Shown here piece after piece: positions 7,808 to 16,428 of a DNA stretch of 30,878 nt. Under the pieces are notes generated by a model. The model was not told the origin of the DNA and made no database searches. It saw nothing but the letters and a program-made list of their open reading frames with translations. Origin of the DNA: Colimorpha sp045639845 (GTDB taxonomy: Bacteria; Bacteroidota; Bacteroidia; Bacteroidales; P3); the NCBI GenBank assembly GCA_045639845.1, contig JAZUDW010000075.1:1-30878 (forward strand). Reading direction: 5' to 3'. Position 1 is the stretch's first letter; each line of letters starts with the position of its first letter. Position numbers and translations under genes: made by a program.

Positions 7808-7845
7808 AATTAACATTGTCTCAAGTTATTTTTTTTCATCATCAC

Positions 7846-9063
7846 TTACTCCATGGTGGGAAGGAAGAGGCAACTATCGCCGTAGCTGAGGAATCGGAAA
7901 TCGTGATCGAGTGCGTATTGGTAGCAAGACTTCCATTGATCGCCGATGAGGGCTGATACCAACAAGAGTAGTGTGCTCTTGGGCTGATGAAAGTTGGTGA
8001 CGATGCCACGAATCATATGGTAGTGGTAGCCTGGGGCTATCATGAGTTGGGTGTCACCATCGAGAAGATCAGTGTCGTGACGTTCCATCCATCGTAGTAC
8101 ATTGGAGAGTGCGGTGTGCTGGTCGATATGCAGATCTTCGAGTTGATAGGGGTCCCATTGCAGTACGTGCATATGTTCGAGATTGCTGTGTTGGGACAAC
8201 TTGACACCGAACCAATAGACGGATTCAAGGGTGCGGACGGTGGTAGTGCCTACAGCAATGATGGGACCGCGATGGGATAGTATGTGCTCGAGGTTCTGTC
8301 GGGTGATCTGGACTTTCTCGACATGCATCTCGTGTTGGCCTATGGTGGGTGTGGTGACAGGTTTGAATGTGCCTGCACCTACGTGGAGCGTGATGAACTC
8401 GGTGCCAATACCTTGCTGCCGTAAGCTTTGAAACACGTAGTCGGTGAAATGGAGTCCTGCCGTGGGTGCGGCAACGGAACCTTCGTGTTGAGCATAGACG
8501 GTCTGATAACGGATGTTGTCGTCGGTCTCGGCTTCCCGATTAAGGTAGGGCGGCAGTGGGATGACGCCGGCTTGATCGATGATTTCGGAGAAGGGGCATC
8601 CTCCGGTCCATTGGAAAGTGATGAGCCAAGCGTTGCCTACGGCCTGTCCTCGATGAGCTGTGAGTGTGACTGTCTGCCCGTTGATGGTAAGCTGACGTGT
8701 CATGGGCCCTTCTTTCCATTTCTTATTGTTGCCTACGAAGCACATCCATTCGCATTGTTCTCGTTGGGCAAAGGTGTCGATGATGGATCGGCGATGAGGC
8801 TCAAGACAGAATATCTCGATGGTGGAGCCTGTGGCTTTCTGGAAGAGAAGACGTGCATGGATGACTTTAGTGTTGTTGAAGACTAAGAGTGCATCGGAGG
8901 GCAGGTGCTCGGCGATGTGTGCGAAGCGGGTCTCTTGCAGGTTGCCTTGTTTCCAGACGAGGAGTTTGGACTGGTCGCGTTGGCCTAGAGGGTATTTGGC
9001 TATCCTATGGTCGGGTAGGGGATAGTTGTATTCTTCGATGGAAATGTCGCGAGGGTTATTCAT
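7846..9063 (-). CDS. queA: S-adenosylmethionine:tRNA ribosyltransferase-isomerase
   Basis: Transfers the ribosyl part of SAM to 7-aminomethyl-7-deazaguanine in tRNA to make epoxyqueuosine, the penultimate queuosine step. Motifs: YPLPDHRIAKYPLGQRDQSKLL at the N-terminus, LLVFNNTKVIHARL, GSVAAPTAGLHFT, LHVGAGTFKPV, VGTTTVRTLES, and NFHQPKSTLLLLVSALIG near the C-terminus. From ATG 9063 it has 405 residues, longer than the ~350 of Escherichia coli but complete. The frame remains open to 9132, but that extension lies in pssA and is rejected. The start overlaps the pssA stop by 8 nt, implying translational coupling. Other queuosine genes are not in the window. Confidence 0.95.
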   Translation of the reverse strand: MNNPRDISIEEYNYPLPDHRIAKYPLGQRDQSKLLVWKQGNLQETRFAHIAEHLPSDALLVFNNTKVIHARLLFQKATGSTIEIFCLEPHRRSIIDTFAQREQCEWMCFVGNNKKWKEGPMTRQLTINGQTVTLTAHRGQAVGNAWLITFQWTGGCPFSEIIDQAGVIPLPPYLNREAETDDNIRYQTVYAQHEGSVAAPTAGLHFTDYVFQSLRQQGIGTEFITLHVGAGTFKPVTTPTIGQHEMHVEKVQITRQNLEHILSHRGPIIAVGTTTVRTLESVYWFGVKLSQHSNLEHMHVLQWDPYQLEDLHIDQHTALSNVLRWMERHDTDLLDGDTQLMIAPGYHYHMIRGIVTNFHQPKSTLLLLVSALIGDQWKSCYQYALDHDFRFLSYGDSCLFLPTME

Positions 9064-9748
9064 GTGTGTGTCTGGTGATGAATGATAGAAGGATGTACCA
9101 AAGGATAGTGAGGGCAACTCCCAGGATGCCAAAGAGGATGATGATCAAGATGGTTCCGATCAAGAAGATGTATTGTGTCTTATTGTCGTCCCAACGAAGG
9201 CTGTGAACCTTGAGTGAGAACAGCGGCACTTCGGAGATGAGCATGATGTTGAGTATGATCGACAGTATGATCCAAACGATTGCAGGTGTGGCTGTGACGG
9301 AAACTGTGGCAAGACCAAAGGTGGCCCATTGTGGCTGTTGGTATAGGATTCCGAGTGTGGCCCATACCAATGCGTTGGCGGGAGTAGGGAGTCCTAAGAA
9401 AGAGGTGGCCTGACGTTCGTCCAAGTTGAATTTGGCAAGTCGGTAGGCTGAGAAAAGAGGGATGAGCAGTGCTACCCATTTTAGGGGATGGGGGTTGAGG
9501 ACCGCCATGAGGATGAATCCGGGTGCTACACCTGAGGTGACTAGGTCGGCAAGGGAGTCCAGCTCTTTGCCGATGGCGCTGGATACCTTAAGAGATCGAG
9601 CGGCTAGCCCGTCAAAAAAGTCAGCGAAGATTCCCAATGCGATGAATAGGGCCGCTATGTGGGTGCGACCCTGTATGGCCATCATAGTGGCGATGACTCC
9701 GCAGAGTAGGTTGGTGAGGGTGATGAGGTTGGGTATCTGTTTTCTCAT
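9056..9748 (-). CDS. pssA: CDP-diacylglycerol--serine O-phosphatidyltransferase
   Basis: Makes phosphatidylserine from CDP-diacylglycerol and L-serine, the precursor of phosphatidylethanolamine; an integral inner-membrane enzyme. The CDP-alcohol phosphotransferase signature DGxxARx8GxxxDxxxD is complete: DGLAARSLKVSSAIGKELDSLAD near residues 45-67. Several hydrophobic segments (LITLTNLLCGVIATMMAI, WVALLIPLFSAY, FLIGTILIIILFGILGVAL) fit a multi-pass protein of 230 residues. Start ATG 9748 (MRKQIPNLITL) is standard for the family. A hairpin with a T-tract ends only 5 nt upstream of this ATG, so the gene has almost no independent leader. The stop overlaps queA. Confidence 0.94.
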   Translation of the reverse strand: MRKQIPNLITLTNLLCGVIATMMAIQGRTHIAALFIALGIFADFFDGLAARSLKVSSAIGKELDSLADLVTSGVAPGFILMAVLNPHPLKWVALLIPLFSAYRLAKFNLDERQATSFLGLPTPANALVWATLGILYQQPQWATFGLATVSVTATPAIVWIILSIILNIMLISEVPLFSLKVHSLRWDDNKTQYIFLIGTILIIILFGILGVALTILWYILLSFITRHTHE

Positions 9749-9753
9749 GTCGG

Positions 9754-9795
9754 AAAAAAGAGAATGTAGCTGGTTGGAGACCCTCTACATTCTCT
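9754..9795 (-). terminator. Hairpin plus T-tract between lipoprotein gene and pssA
   Basis: On the - strand a perfect 11-bp stem (AGAGAATGTAG with CTACATTCTCT; arms 9785-9795 and 9759-9769) and a 15-nt loop are followed by a T-tract (A-run 9754-9758 on +). It lies about 42 nt past the stop of the OmpA/TPR lipoprotein gene and so can terminate it. It also abuts the pssA start codon at 9748, so it may act as an attenuator for pssA. Confidence 0.75.
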
Positions 9796-9837
9796 GTATA
9801 ATGTGGTTGACGGAATGTGTAGTCAGATTATGGCGTC

Positions 9838-11664
9838 TTAGTACAGGCGTACTGTCGTCTTAAATTCTTCGTCGTCCCAATAGGCTTTGAATTCGGTGTC
9901 AACGGCTGCTTTCTCTTTGTAGTCGTAGCTTTCGTCGCAAGCTAGCTTGAGGTTGACAAGGCAGTTGGCTTTGTCGCCTAGGCGTGCATAGGCTATGGCA
10001 CGGAGGTAGTTGACATCAGTGCTCTGGTCCAAGCAGCAGTCGAGGGTGCGGATAGCGTTGCTGGTCTCGTCGTTCATCAACTGGGCGAAAGCGAGGTTGT
10101 AGCTGCAGCTCTTGCCTTTAAGCTGTTTCTCGGCAGCTTTGTAGTCGCCTTTTTTCAAGTTCAAGATGGGAAGATTTGTCTCGGCATCGGTACTACCTTG
10201 GCGAATGGCTTCTTCGAAATAGTATTTGGCCAACGTGTAGTCGTTTTGTGCCAGACAGAGGAGGCCGGTGTTGTTGAGTACGTCGGGGTTGTGAGGGTTG
10301 ATTTCGCGGGCTACGTTGAGGTAGCGTTCGGCCTCTGCGTAGTCGCCCAAATAGAAGCTAACGGCGCCGGCGTTGTTCCAGGCTGCCCATTCCGAGCTGT
10401 AGTTTTCGGTGGCCCATTTGTAGTATTTCAGCTTGGTTTCGTAGTTGTAATTGATATAAGCTGCATACATGAGTTCGTCGAAGGTGAGTTTGGCGGGGTT
10501 GAGGCTGGCTTGTTTGGCCAACTCGGGGTCGGTTTTGCGTGCCTCGGAGTAGTAGAGCGCTATCTGAGCACGACGGAGGTTGGGGAAGATCTCGTTGTTG
10601 ATGAGTGAATAGGTCTGTGCCAGGTTGCGCAGCATCTGCTCGCGTTTGGTGAGGTTCTGCTGTGTCTCAACAATGTTGATGATGGCATGTTTGTCTTGAA
10701 GGTCGCTTTCTTCAACCATCAGCACGAAGTGTACCCAGTCTTCACCAGCTGCGCGCGATGAGAGAACTACTTGCTTCTCGAGGTTGTATTTGTAGTATTC
10801 AAGATCGCGTTTGGGGATGTCGGCACGTGCGGCCATGGTGTTGAGCACCTCGTCGAGCACTCGCTTGATCTGAGCGGTGGCGATGTCGGTACGGTTTTTA
10901 GACACACCAACGTTGTTGCTCTCTTCGCCTTCGGGAGAAGCCCAACCAGTGACGGTGATTTGGCGAGGAAGGCCTTCTTCTAGCATGATGCGTTTGAGGT
11001 CGGCAAGTTGTGCCTGAGCGTTATATTTGCGATTCTGGTAGAAGTTCCAATCGAGGTTGGACTGGCCGTTGGGGAAGTAGATGTCGGCCGTCTCAACTAC
11101 GCCCTGTGTTTTGTTGTAGTTGATGGGGGAAATGGATATGTTGCCACGGATATCGAGCATGGCAGAAGTGTTGTTGACACCGTCGGAGATCAGCACGGTG
11201 GCGAAAGCCTTGCCTCCGTCGCGGTCAATGACGTCTTCGGCAAACTTGGCTTCGTCGTCGGTAGTGCCCGAGGTATATACGATGGGGGTGAGGGTGACAC
11301 GACCAGTCTCCATACCTGCTTTGAAATCCAACTCATCGAGATAGGTGAAGCGTCCGCCGTTCTCATAACTGATGGCTACACCTTCGCCATTTACGTTGTC
11401 GCCTTTCAGGTTGATGGGATCCAAGGGAATGGAACCACCTTCCCAAGTGAATACGGGCTGAATGAACATGCAAGCATTTTTTGCAAAATACTTCTCGGGG
11501 ATGGAACCTACAAACTTAACCACAACCTTGCTGTCTCGAGTCTCTACAGGGTTGGGGGTGGCTTGATAGCGGATTTTGTTGCTGTTCGATTTCATCTTTG
11601 AAATGCCGCTACAACCTGCCAGCAGAAGTGATACCAATACCAAGGTAAAAATCGATTTTTTCAT
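9838..11664 (-). CDS. OmpA-like domain and TPR-containing outer-envelope lipoprotein
   Basis: A 608-residue protein starting MKKSIFTLVLVSLLLAGC: a clear lipoprotein signal with Cys at 18. Residues ~30-180 appear beta-rich (KVVVKFVGSIPEKYFAK). An OmpA/MotB-like segment follows (DIYFPNGQSNLDW, then ITVTGWASPEGEESNN and SKNRTDIATAQI), the type that grips peptidoglycan. The C-terminal ~230 residues contain TPR-like helices: WAAWNNAGAVSFYLGDYAEAERYL, NPDVLNNTGLLCLAQNDYTLAKYYF. It probably links the outer membrane to peptidoglycan and scaffolds partners. TTG at 11673 would add three residues; ATG 11664 is better. It has a good upstream promoter and a downstream terminator, so it is a single-gene unit. 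The exact partner is unknown. Confidence 0.85.
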   Translation of the reverse strand: MKKSIFTLVLVSLLLAGCSGISKMKSNSNKIRYQATPNPVETRDSKVVVKFVGSIPEKYFAKNACMFIQPVFTWEGGSIPLDPINLKGDNVNGEGVAISYENGGRFTYLDELDFKAGMETGRVTLTPIVYTSGTTDDEAKFAEDVIDRDGGKAFATVLISDGVNNTSAMLDIRGNISISPINYNKTQGVVETADIYFPNGQSNLDWNFYQNRKYNAQAQLADLKRIMLEEGLPRQITVTGWASPEGEESNNVGVSKNRTDIATAQIKRVLDEVLNTMAARADIPKRDLEYYKYNLEKQVVLSSRAAGEDWVHFVLMVEESDLQDKHAIINIVETQQNLTKREQMLRNLAQTYSLINNEIFPNLRRAQIALYYSEARKTDPELAKQASLNPAKLTFDELMYAAYINYNYETKLKYYKWATENYSSEWAAWNNAGAVSFYLGDYAEAERYLNVAREINPHNPDVLNNTGLLCLAQNDYTLAKYYFEEAIRQGSTDAETNLPILNLKKGDYKAAEKQLKGKSCSYNLAFAQLMNDETSNAIRTLDCCLDQSTDVNYLRAIAYARLGDKANCLVNLKLACDESYDYKEKAAVDTEFKAYWDDEEFKTTVRLY

Positions 11665-11802
11665 GCAATGCAATCTTTTTTTCGTAATTGGATGGCCAAC
11701 TACTTTTTATAGTACTACTTTAATTATTTTTATTCATTTACAAAATACTACAACTCACCACAGGCCCTTCTGGACCATAAAATGAGTTACAATATGAGTC
11801 TG

Positions 11803-11831
11803 CAAATATACGACTTTTTTTGAGAATGCAA
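11803..11831 (-). promoter_or_regulatory. Bacteroidota-type promoter of the OmpA/TPR lipoprotein gene
   Basis: On the - strand TATATTTG (11803-11810) fits the -7 consensus TAnnTTTG exactly, with TTG (11829-11831) 18 nt upstream as the -33 element. Transcription would begin near 11797, giving a leader of about 130 nt before ATG 11664. The 224-nt gap 11665-11888 holds nothing else I can identify. Confidence 0.7.
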
Positions 11832-11888
11832 CCATTTATTGTTTTTTTTCGTTGGAGAATAAATGCTTGTTGTGTCATGGTAAATGGG

Positions 11889-14873
11889 TTACCATTGGGA
11901 CTCTTTGGCCAGTAGGCAAAAGGCTTTTGCTACGCAGAGGTTACATCCTTTGTTTTCGGGTTTGGCTGTAAAAGGTTGGGCAGGATCGAGCAACTCTGTG
12001 CAGATGGTTGTTAGAATGGACTCAACCTGATCTATGTCGTTGTTGTTGACGGGCCGAGTTTTTCTGTTTTCCGACATTTGTGCTGTCATGAGTCCGTTTT
12101 GCATGTTCTGCAGAGCAAAGATGCCTGTTTGAATGTTGTTGGCTTCTGGATAGTTGTGACGAAACATCCATGCGTAGGTCATTACTTGCATCCATTTGGA
12201 CTCAATCTTTTCGAAGGTGCCATCGGTGATATTTGAAGTGTTGGTCTTCAAGTTGTTGTTGGTAACGGATCCTGTTTTATAATCGATGATTCTAGTGGTG
12301 TCACCAACGCGATCTACTCTATCTACTTGTCCTTTGATGTTTACTCTGTGGCTTTTTTCGTTGATGATTACGTCTAGGGGCCGGCTGAGGGCTTTCTCGG
12401 CAAGAAGTATCTTCAAGCCGGGATGATTCGGGGTGGAGAGGGTCGCTATCTCTCGTTCGATAAACTTCTTGGTGATAGTTTGGGCGATGGTAAGTAGAAA
12501 TTGATTTCGTCCTTCAAGCAGACGTCCTTTGATGATCTTGGTTTGAAACACCTCTGTTACCATGCTGTCTATTTGGGGCAATGTTTGTTGAAGGTAATCG
12601 ACGGTGATATAGTGTTCTTTTTGATTGTTTTTATCGTCTATATATTCATCGCTCATATAGATTCTGCGTAGTGTTTCGTGAATGAGTGTTCCCAACTCAG
12701 AGGTGTCGAGCTCATCGTTGATGACGTCGTTGTTGTTCAATCCTACAACATATTTATAGTAATACTTTTGTGGGCATGAGATGTATTCATTGATGGCTGT
12801 GGGCGAGAGACCGGATTCGGTAAGAGAATGTAGTTTGTCCATAATGGCTGAATCTTTGACTACATCATGGCTTTCGTATTGGTGGCTTGCGATGGAGCCT
12901 ATTAAGGTTTGTCGGGTGAGGCTGATGTTGTTAAAGATAGGCGCCATCTCCTTTTCCAGCTGAAGGATAAATCGGCTGGCTTCACCTTTGCCTATGCCGT
13001 CTTCGTCGGAGCTGTATAGCAGGTGTATGTTTGTGGCTCTTTGGAGCATACAATAGAAGTGGTATGCATAGATGGCGTCTTTTTCTTTATACGTAGGGAG
13101 CCCGAATGCTGTCTTTAAATTGTATGGAATCAATGTGTTTTCGTTCCGTCCTGTGGGCAATGTCCCCTCGTTGACCGAAAGAAGGATGATGTTGTCGAAG
13201 TCTATGTTTCGTGTTTCGAGCATACCCAATACCTGAAGACCGTTCAGCGGGTCGCCTTGGAAAGTGACTTTGTGGCGTCGAGATAAACGAGTGTAAATCT
13301 TTTCGATGGTGGATAGATTGTCAAAGAGATGGGCTTCTTTTTGTAGTGAGTGCAAGTAGTCGATAATCTCATTGAAAGCTATAAGCTCTTCTTGTTCCAT
13401 CACCTGCTGGTTGCTCGGGTTTTTAATAAGTGCGTAGTGCTCTGCAGCTATGATGATTAACTTGGAACAAACATCAAGAAATTCTTGGGGGGTATTGTCT
13501 GCTGTATCGAATATTTTGCCAAAAACATGAACGAAAGTTTGGCTGATGGTTCCGTCATCGTCAGATGCCAATCTATTGATGTCATCGAAAGTGAGATAAA
13601 CTAGTTTTTCCTTCAATTGATGTCTCTGATAGCAGTCGTGGAATTCTCTTTGTCCTACGATTGATTCGAGAAAAGAGTCAGATAGTATGGCTTTTACGTC
13701 TTGATGATAGAATCGATTTTCTCGTTGTTGTTTAAATAACGATATTATTTTGAGGGCTAGCGTGTGGATGGCTGTGCTGTCGAAGGGGAAGCCCATTGTG
13801 ACGTTGATGTTCGCTGCGTTGGCGGGCAGTGCGTTGAGCACGTTGAGTAACATGCCTTCGTCGGCAAGAATGATAGCACTATGCGTGAAATCCTTTTGCA
13901 CTGAGTCATTATTCATGGAATCAATATCTTGCTCTGCTTTTCCGTCTGTAGAGTTGGCGGAAAAGTACTGTTGTACCAGTTGTCCTGCATATTTAGCCTG
14001 TGTGATGTCGGAGGGGCATTCAACAATGTTGATCTTTCTTTTCAACTCGGCATAGTTGCTGTCGAAGTCGCCTATCATCTTTCCTATGATACTGTCTCGC
14101 TTATTCTGACGTAGGAATTCGCCTGCTTCCTGTTCCTTGTCAAGATAGTAGTAGTTGTCGCCATCCAATATCAGTTTGCCGATGCCGTCTTTCACACATG
14201 TTCTAATCAGTGCGCGTTCAGCTTTTGACATTACGTTGAATCCAATAAAATAGATTTTTTTATACTTTATATTATCTATCATGGAATCAATATTTTCTGC
14301 TGCTATTCTATAAGCCATCCCGCTATAGGCTTTACCTTGTTCGATGAGGGCGCATCTCAGCCGGTTGTAGTAGGAGTAGAGCGATCTGTAAAAGGACAGG
14401 TAGTCTTTTTGGAACTCGGTGAGGTCTGACCCGTCGATGTGCCACTCGCCGATCTTCTTGAGTTCGTGTAGGTTGTCGAATAGTTTTTCTGCATCGGCCA
14501 TGTAAAGGTCTATCTCTGAAAAGTCGCCCAGCATTAGTTCTCCTGTTGAAATGAAGTTTTCAAATGATTCAGGTTCATGCTTCAGGGAGGCTCCTTTTTT
14601 GCTGTTGTCTTCTTCAATTATCTTGCAATGAATGCGATATAGTTCGTAAAGAAGGAACTCGTGGGGTGTTATCTCCAAGTTGCATATGCTCGAAACGATG
14701 TCGTCTATTCGCAGTATGGTAGGAAGGAAGAATGTCTCTTTTTTAATCTTTAGCAACTCATCCTTCAAGAATTGGCTGGGGCGCCAGTTGTTGAATACTA
14801 CGGCTACATCGAGAAACCCGTTAGGATTCTCATTGATTATTTGTTCGGCTACTTTGTGGAGAAATGAGTCCAT
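11889..14873 (-). CDS. AddB-like PD-(D/E)XK exonuclease family protein
   Basis: A 994-residue protein resembling AddB/RexB, the nuclease subunit of the AddAB recombination and repair complex. The N-terminal ~600 residues look like a degenerate UvrD-like helicase with no Walker A motif. The C-terminal nuclease domain has LGTLIHETLRRIY (His motif), GQVDRVDRV and IIDYKTGS (catalytic Asp and Lys, near residue 862). Four cysteines fit the AddB iron-sulfur staple: C700 (NEYISCPQKYYYKY) and C977, C980, C986 at the C-terminus (C-x2-C-x5-C). It should resect DNA double-strand ends with an AddA helicase-nuclease. No AddA gene is in the window, so the partner is probably encoded elsewhere. A 120-nt gap separates it from the upstream gene. 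Confidence 0.85.
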   Translation of the reverse strand: MDSFLHKVAEQIINENPNGFLDVAVVFNNWRPSQFLKDELLKIKKETFFLPTILRIDDIVSSICNLEITPHEFLLYELYRIHCKIIEEDNSKKGASLKHEPESFENFISTGELMLGDFSEIDLYMADAEKLFDNLHELKKIGEWHIDGSDLTEFQKDYLSFYRSLYSYYNRLRCALIEQGKAYSGMAYRIAAENIDSMIDNIKYKKIYFIGFNVMSKAERALIRTCVKDGIGKLILDGDNYYYLDKEQEAGEFLRQNKRDSIIGKMIGDFDSNYAELKRKINIVECPSDITQAKYAGQLVQQYFSANSTDGKAEQDIDSMNNDSVQKDFTHSAIILADEGMLLNVLNALPANAANINVTMGFPFDSTAIHTLALKIISLFKQQRENRFYHQDVKAILSDSFLESIVGQREFHDCYQRHQLKEKLVYLTFDDINRLASDDDGTISQTFVHVFGKIFDTADNTPQEFLDVCSKLIIIAAEHYALIKNPSNQQVMEQEELIAFNEIIDYLHSLQKEAHLFDNLSTIEKIYTRLSRRHKVTFQGDPLNGLQVLGMLETRNIDFDNIILLSVNEGTLPTGRNENTLIPYNLKTAFGLPTYKEKDAIYAYHFYCMLQRATNIHLLYSSDEDGIGKGEASRFILQLEKEMAPIFNNISLTRQTLIGSIASHQYESHDVVKDSAIMDKLHSLTESGLSPTAINEYISCPQKYYYKYVVGLNNNDVINDELDTSELGTLIHETLRRIYMSDEYIDDKNNQKEHYITVDYLQQTLPQIDSMVTEVFQTKIIKGRLLEGRNQFLLTIAQTITKKFIEREIATLSTPNHPGLKILLAEKALSRPLDVIINEKSHRVNIKGQVDRVDRVGDTTRIIDYKTGSVTNNNLKTNTSNITDGTFEKIESKWMQVMTYAWMFRHNYPEANNIQTGIFALQNMQNGLMTAQMSENRKTRPVNNNDIDQVESILTTICTELLDPAQPFTAKPENKGCNLCVAKAFCLLAKESQW

Positions 14874-14993
14874 GTTTCTTAATGATATATTTTTGATTCT
14901 ATGGTTGTTGATTCTGTTCTCTCAGCTTGGATTCGTGCTGCTTTGGGATTGTCCGGTTGTGGTGTTCGCATAAGTATCATAGGACAATTGGAG

Positions 14994-15722
14994 CTATTGG
15001 CCGTTTCTTATCATCTGAGAGGCTAGGTCCAACGTTTCGGGTTTCCCTACATCAAGCCACAGACTTGCAAGATGTTCGTAGCAACCAATGGTATGTGATG
15101 ACAGTAGGCGTAAGTATTCAGGTATAATAGGGTAGGGGTTTGTGGCTGGAGGTAGCAGATCAAATAGCCGAGGGTCGATTATAGAAATTCCACTAAAAGC
15201 TCTTGGAATCAAATTGTTCATGTCGATTCCTTCCGGTAGCGATTCTCCTGTTTTTGTGTTTGTCCACCCCTTTAGTTCATGTTGGCTATTCATCAGTAGG
15301 TATCTGCTGGTGTTGCGATGACTTACGGCCAAGGTGACCAGGTGGTTATTATTCGAATGTACGTCTAGAAGGTCTGTGTAGTTGATATTGGATATCACAT
15401 CTACATTGTGGACCATTATGGGTTTGTTGCCAGAGAATAGTGATCCTGCTTTCTTGAGCCCGCCACCAGTGTCGAGCAATAGGTCGTATTCGTCGGATAC
15501 CAACACTTCTGTTTCCCATCGTTTTTTCTGAATAAAGTCAATTACGAGGTCGGCAAAGTGGTGCACATTCACAACCACTCGTGTCGCACCCAATTCAGTC
15601 ACTTTACGGATAGCAATCTCGAGTAGCGTTTCCCCTCCCACTTCTACCAATGCTTTGGGTTTGTGATCGGTGAGGGGACGTAGTCGTGTTCCTAATCCTG
15701 CAGCAGGGATAAATGCTTCCAT
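14994..15722 (-). CDS. Sugar-1-phosphate nucleotidyltransferase family protein
   Basis: A 242-residue NTP_transferase-fold enzyme. The nucleotide-binding loop AAGLGTRLRPLTDHKPKALVEVGG lies near residues 7-30, the metal-binding Asp is in HNVDVIS, LLDTGGGLKKAG precedes it, and WLDVGKPETL is near the C-terminus. It transfers a nucleotide to a sugar 1-phosphate; the closest groups are MurU-like (MurNAc-1-P uridylyltransferase) and mannose/heptose-1-P guanylyltransferases, and I cannot decide between them. ATG 15722 (MEAFIPAAGLG) is the best start; TTG at 15740 would add six residues. In many bacteria such genes adjoin a sugar kinase, but none is seen here. It is divergent from the exopolysaccharide operon across a ~700-nt control region. 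Confidence 0.82.
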   Translation of the reverse strand: MEAFIPAAGLGTRLRPLTDHKPKALVEVGGETLLEIAIRKVTELGATRVVVNVHHFADLVIDFIQKKRWETEVLVSDEYDLLLDTGGGLKKAGSLFSGNKPIMVHNVDVISNINYTDLLDVHSNNNHLVTLAVSHRNTSRYLLMNSQHELKGWTNTKTGESLPEGIDMNNLIPRAFSGISIIDPRLFDLLPPATNPYPIIPEYLRLLSSHTIGCYEHLASLWLDVGKPETLDLASQMIRNGQ

Positions 15723-16004
15723 GATCTTTGGCTTTTTCAATCAAACGCATTTGATTCGTTTTTATTATCCAATGCCGTAAAAACTCTTTCAAGTGTAATC
15801 GTGAGTTGTGTTTTTGCCTTAGGTATCGATATGCCATAATCGAAATTCCTTTTCCTTGTTGAAATATTGTCGGGTTCTTTTGATGGTCTGTTGTAAAAAC
15901 GGAGATGTTCAATGTTTTGGCAATTTAGTATATTTGTACCCTTTATATTGTTAGTCTTTGGTGGGGAATTTGGTGTGTGCATGATGTAGTGGTTGTTGGT
16001 TGTG

Positions 16005-16048
16005 CCTTCGTCATGCCTCCGTCATGCCTTCGTCATGCTCTCGTCGGC
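16005..16048. repeat. Direct repeats of 11 bp, three good copies and one degenerate
   Basis: Units CCTTCGTCATG, CCTCCGTCATG and CCTTCGTCATG at 16005-16015, 16016-16026 and 16027-16037, then a degenerate CTCTCGTCGGC to 16048. The period is about one helical turn, so the same face of the helix is repeated. They lie ~250 nt upstream of the operon promoter and could bind a regulator, or be a simple slippage-derived repeat. Confidence 0.8.
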
Positions 16049-16249
16049 AAAGGCTTTACCCGATCCAGTGTGTTCGCTTGTGCCCCGATGAATAGATATG
16101 GGCATTCTGGTATATTTCCTTTGTTATTGGTGCCCTCAAGTATCCGATGATGACGTTTTTTTTTGTTTGTTTGATCATAACGTGTCGGTATAACGTAATT
16201 GAATAGTTTTAGTCATTTGGTGTTTTGTATTTGCTTGAAGATCAATATG

Positions 16250-16265
16250 ATTAAGTGCGCTTAAT
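16250..16265. promoter_or_regulatory. Palindrome upstream of the polysaccharide promoter (possible operator)
   Basis: ATTAAG-TGCG-CTTAAT: 6-bp arms around a 4-nt centre, flanked on both sides by ATAT (with one extra base on the left), which extends the symmetry. It ends 33 nt before the -33 element at 16299, a place suited to an activator dimer. No local regulator gene can be assigned. Confidence 0.45.
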
Positions 16266-16298
16266 ATATGAGTATGATCCAATCGATGTGTTTTATTC

Positions 16299-16328
16299 TT
16301 GGTGGTTTGCTTTTTTTTCGTATTTTTG
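16299..16328 (+). promoter_or_regulatory. Bacteroidota-type promoter of the exopolysaccharide operon
   Basis: TTG at 16299-16301, exactly 19 nt, then TATTTTTG at 16321-16328, which fits the -33/-7 pattern TTG-N19-TAnnTTTG. The start of transcription should be near 16334, leaving a ~95-nt leader before the Wza-like gene. I see no flanking inverted repeats of the kind that make Bacteroides capsule promoters invertible. Confidence 0.75.
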
Positions 16329-16355
16329 CAGAACCAACAAAGTCTGAAAAGTAAG

Positions 16356-16375
16356 CAATTGTCGTTTGATAATTG
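16356..16375 (+). promoter_or_regulatory. Leader hairpin in the exopolysaccharide transcript
   Basis: An 8-bp stem, CAATTGTC (16356-16363) with GATAATTG (16368-16375), loop GTTT, including one G-U pair in the + orientation. It begins about 20 nt after the expected transcription start and is not followed by a T-tract. It may protect the 5' end or be a control element; modest evidence. Confidence 0.4.
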
Positions 16376-16428
16376 TTGAATTTTAGTATGTTGGATTAAT
16401 TGGTTCGAAATAATATAAAAATAATACT

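Larger units (their letters stand above)
15723..16428. other. Long non-coding divergent region upstream of the polysaccharide operon
   Basis: About 700 nt between the divergent nucleotidyltransferase gene and the Wza-like gene. The only sizeable frame (- strand 15737-15982, 81 codons) has an unremarkable sequence and I do not accept it. The region holds a + strand TATATTTG at 15929-15936 (a -7 match without a good -33), 11-bp direct repeats, a 16-bp palindrome, a strong promoter and a leader hairpin, listed separately. It is AT-rich with T-runs, as expected for a regulatory region. Confidence 0.75.

Noticed and set aside
7430..7845. tRNA, tmRNA, RNase P or SRP RNA in the comF-queA gap
   Set aside because: No cloverleaf, no conserved RNase P or tmRNA start, and no SRP tip sequence; the GGTTCGG stretch at 7715-7721 is not a T-arm.
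9064..9132. A 23-residue N-terminal extension of QueA
   Set aside because: Lies inside pssA, while ATG 9063 gives a family-typical N-terminus.
15929..15936. A second + strand promoter (TATATTTG)
   Set aside because: The -7 element fits but no TTG is found 18-20 nt upstream, and a better promoter lies closer to the gene; noted in the region entry only.
15737..15982. An 81-codon - strand frame whose end overlaps the alternative TTG start of the nucleotidyltransferase gene
   Set aside because: No recognisable family, no promoter and no good ribosome site; composition resembles the non-coding region. It could be reconsidered if conserved in relatives.
16005..16048. CRISPR-like array
   Set aside because: The 11-bp repeats are contiguous with no spacers, and no cas gene is in the window.
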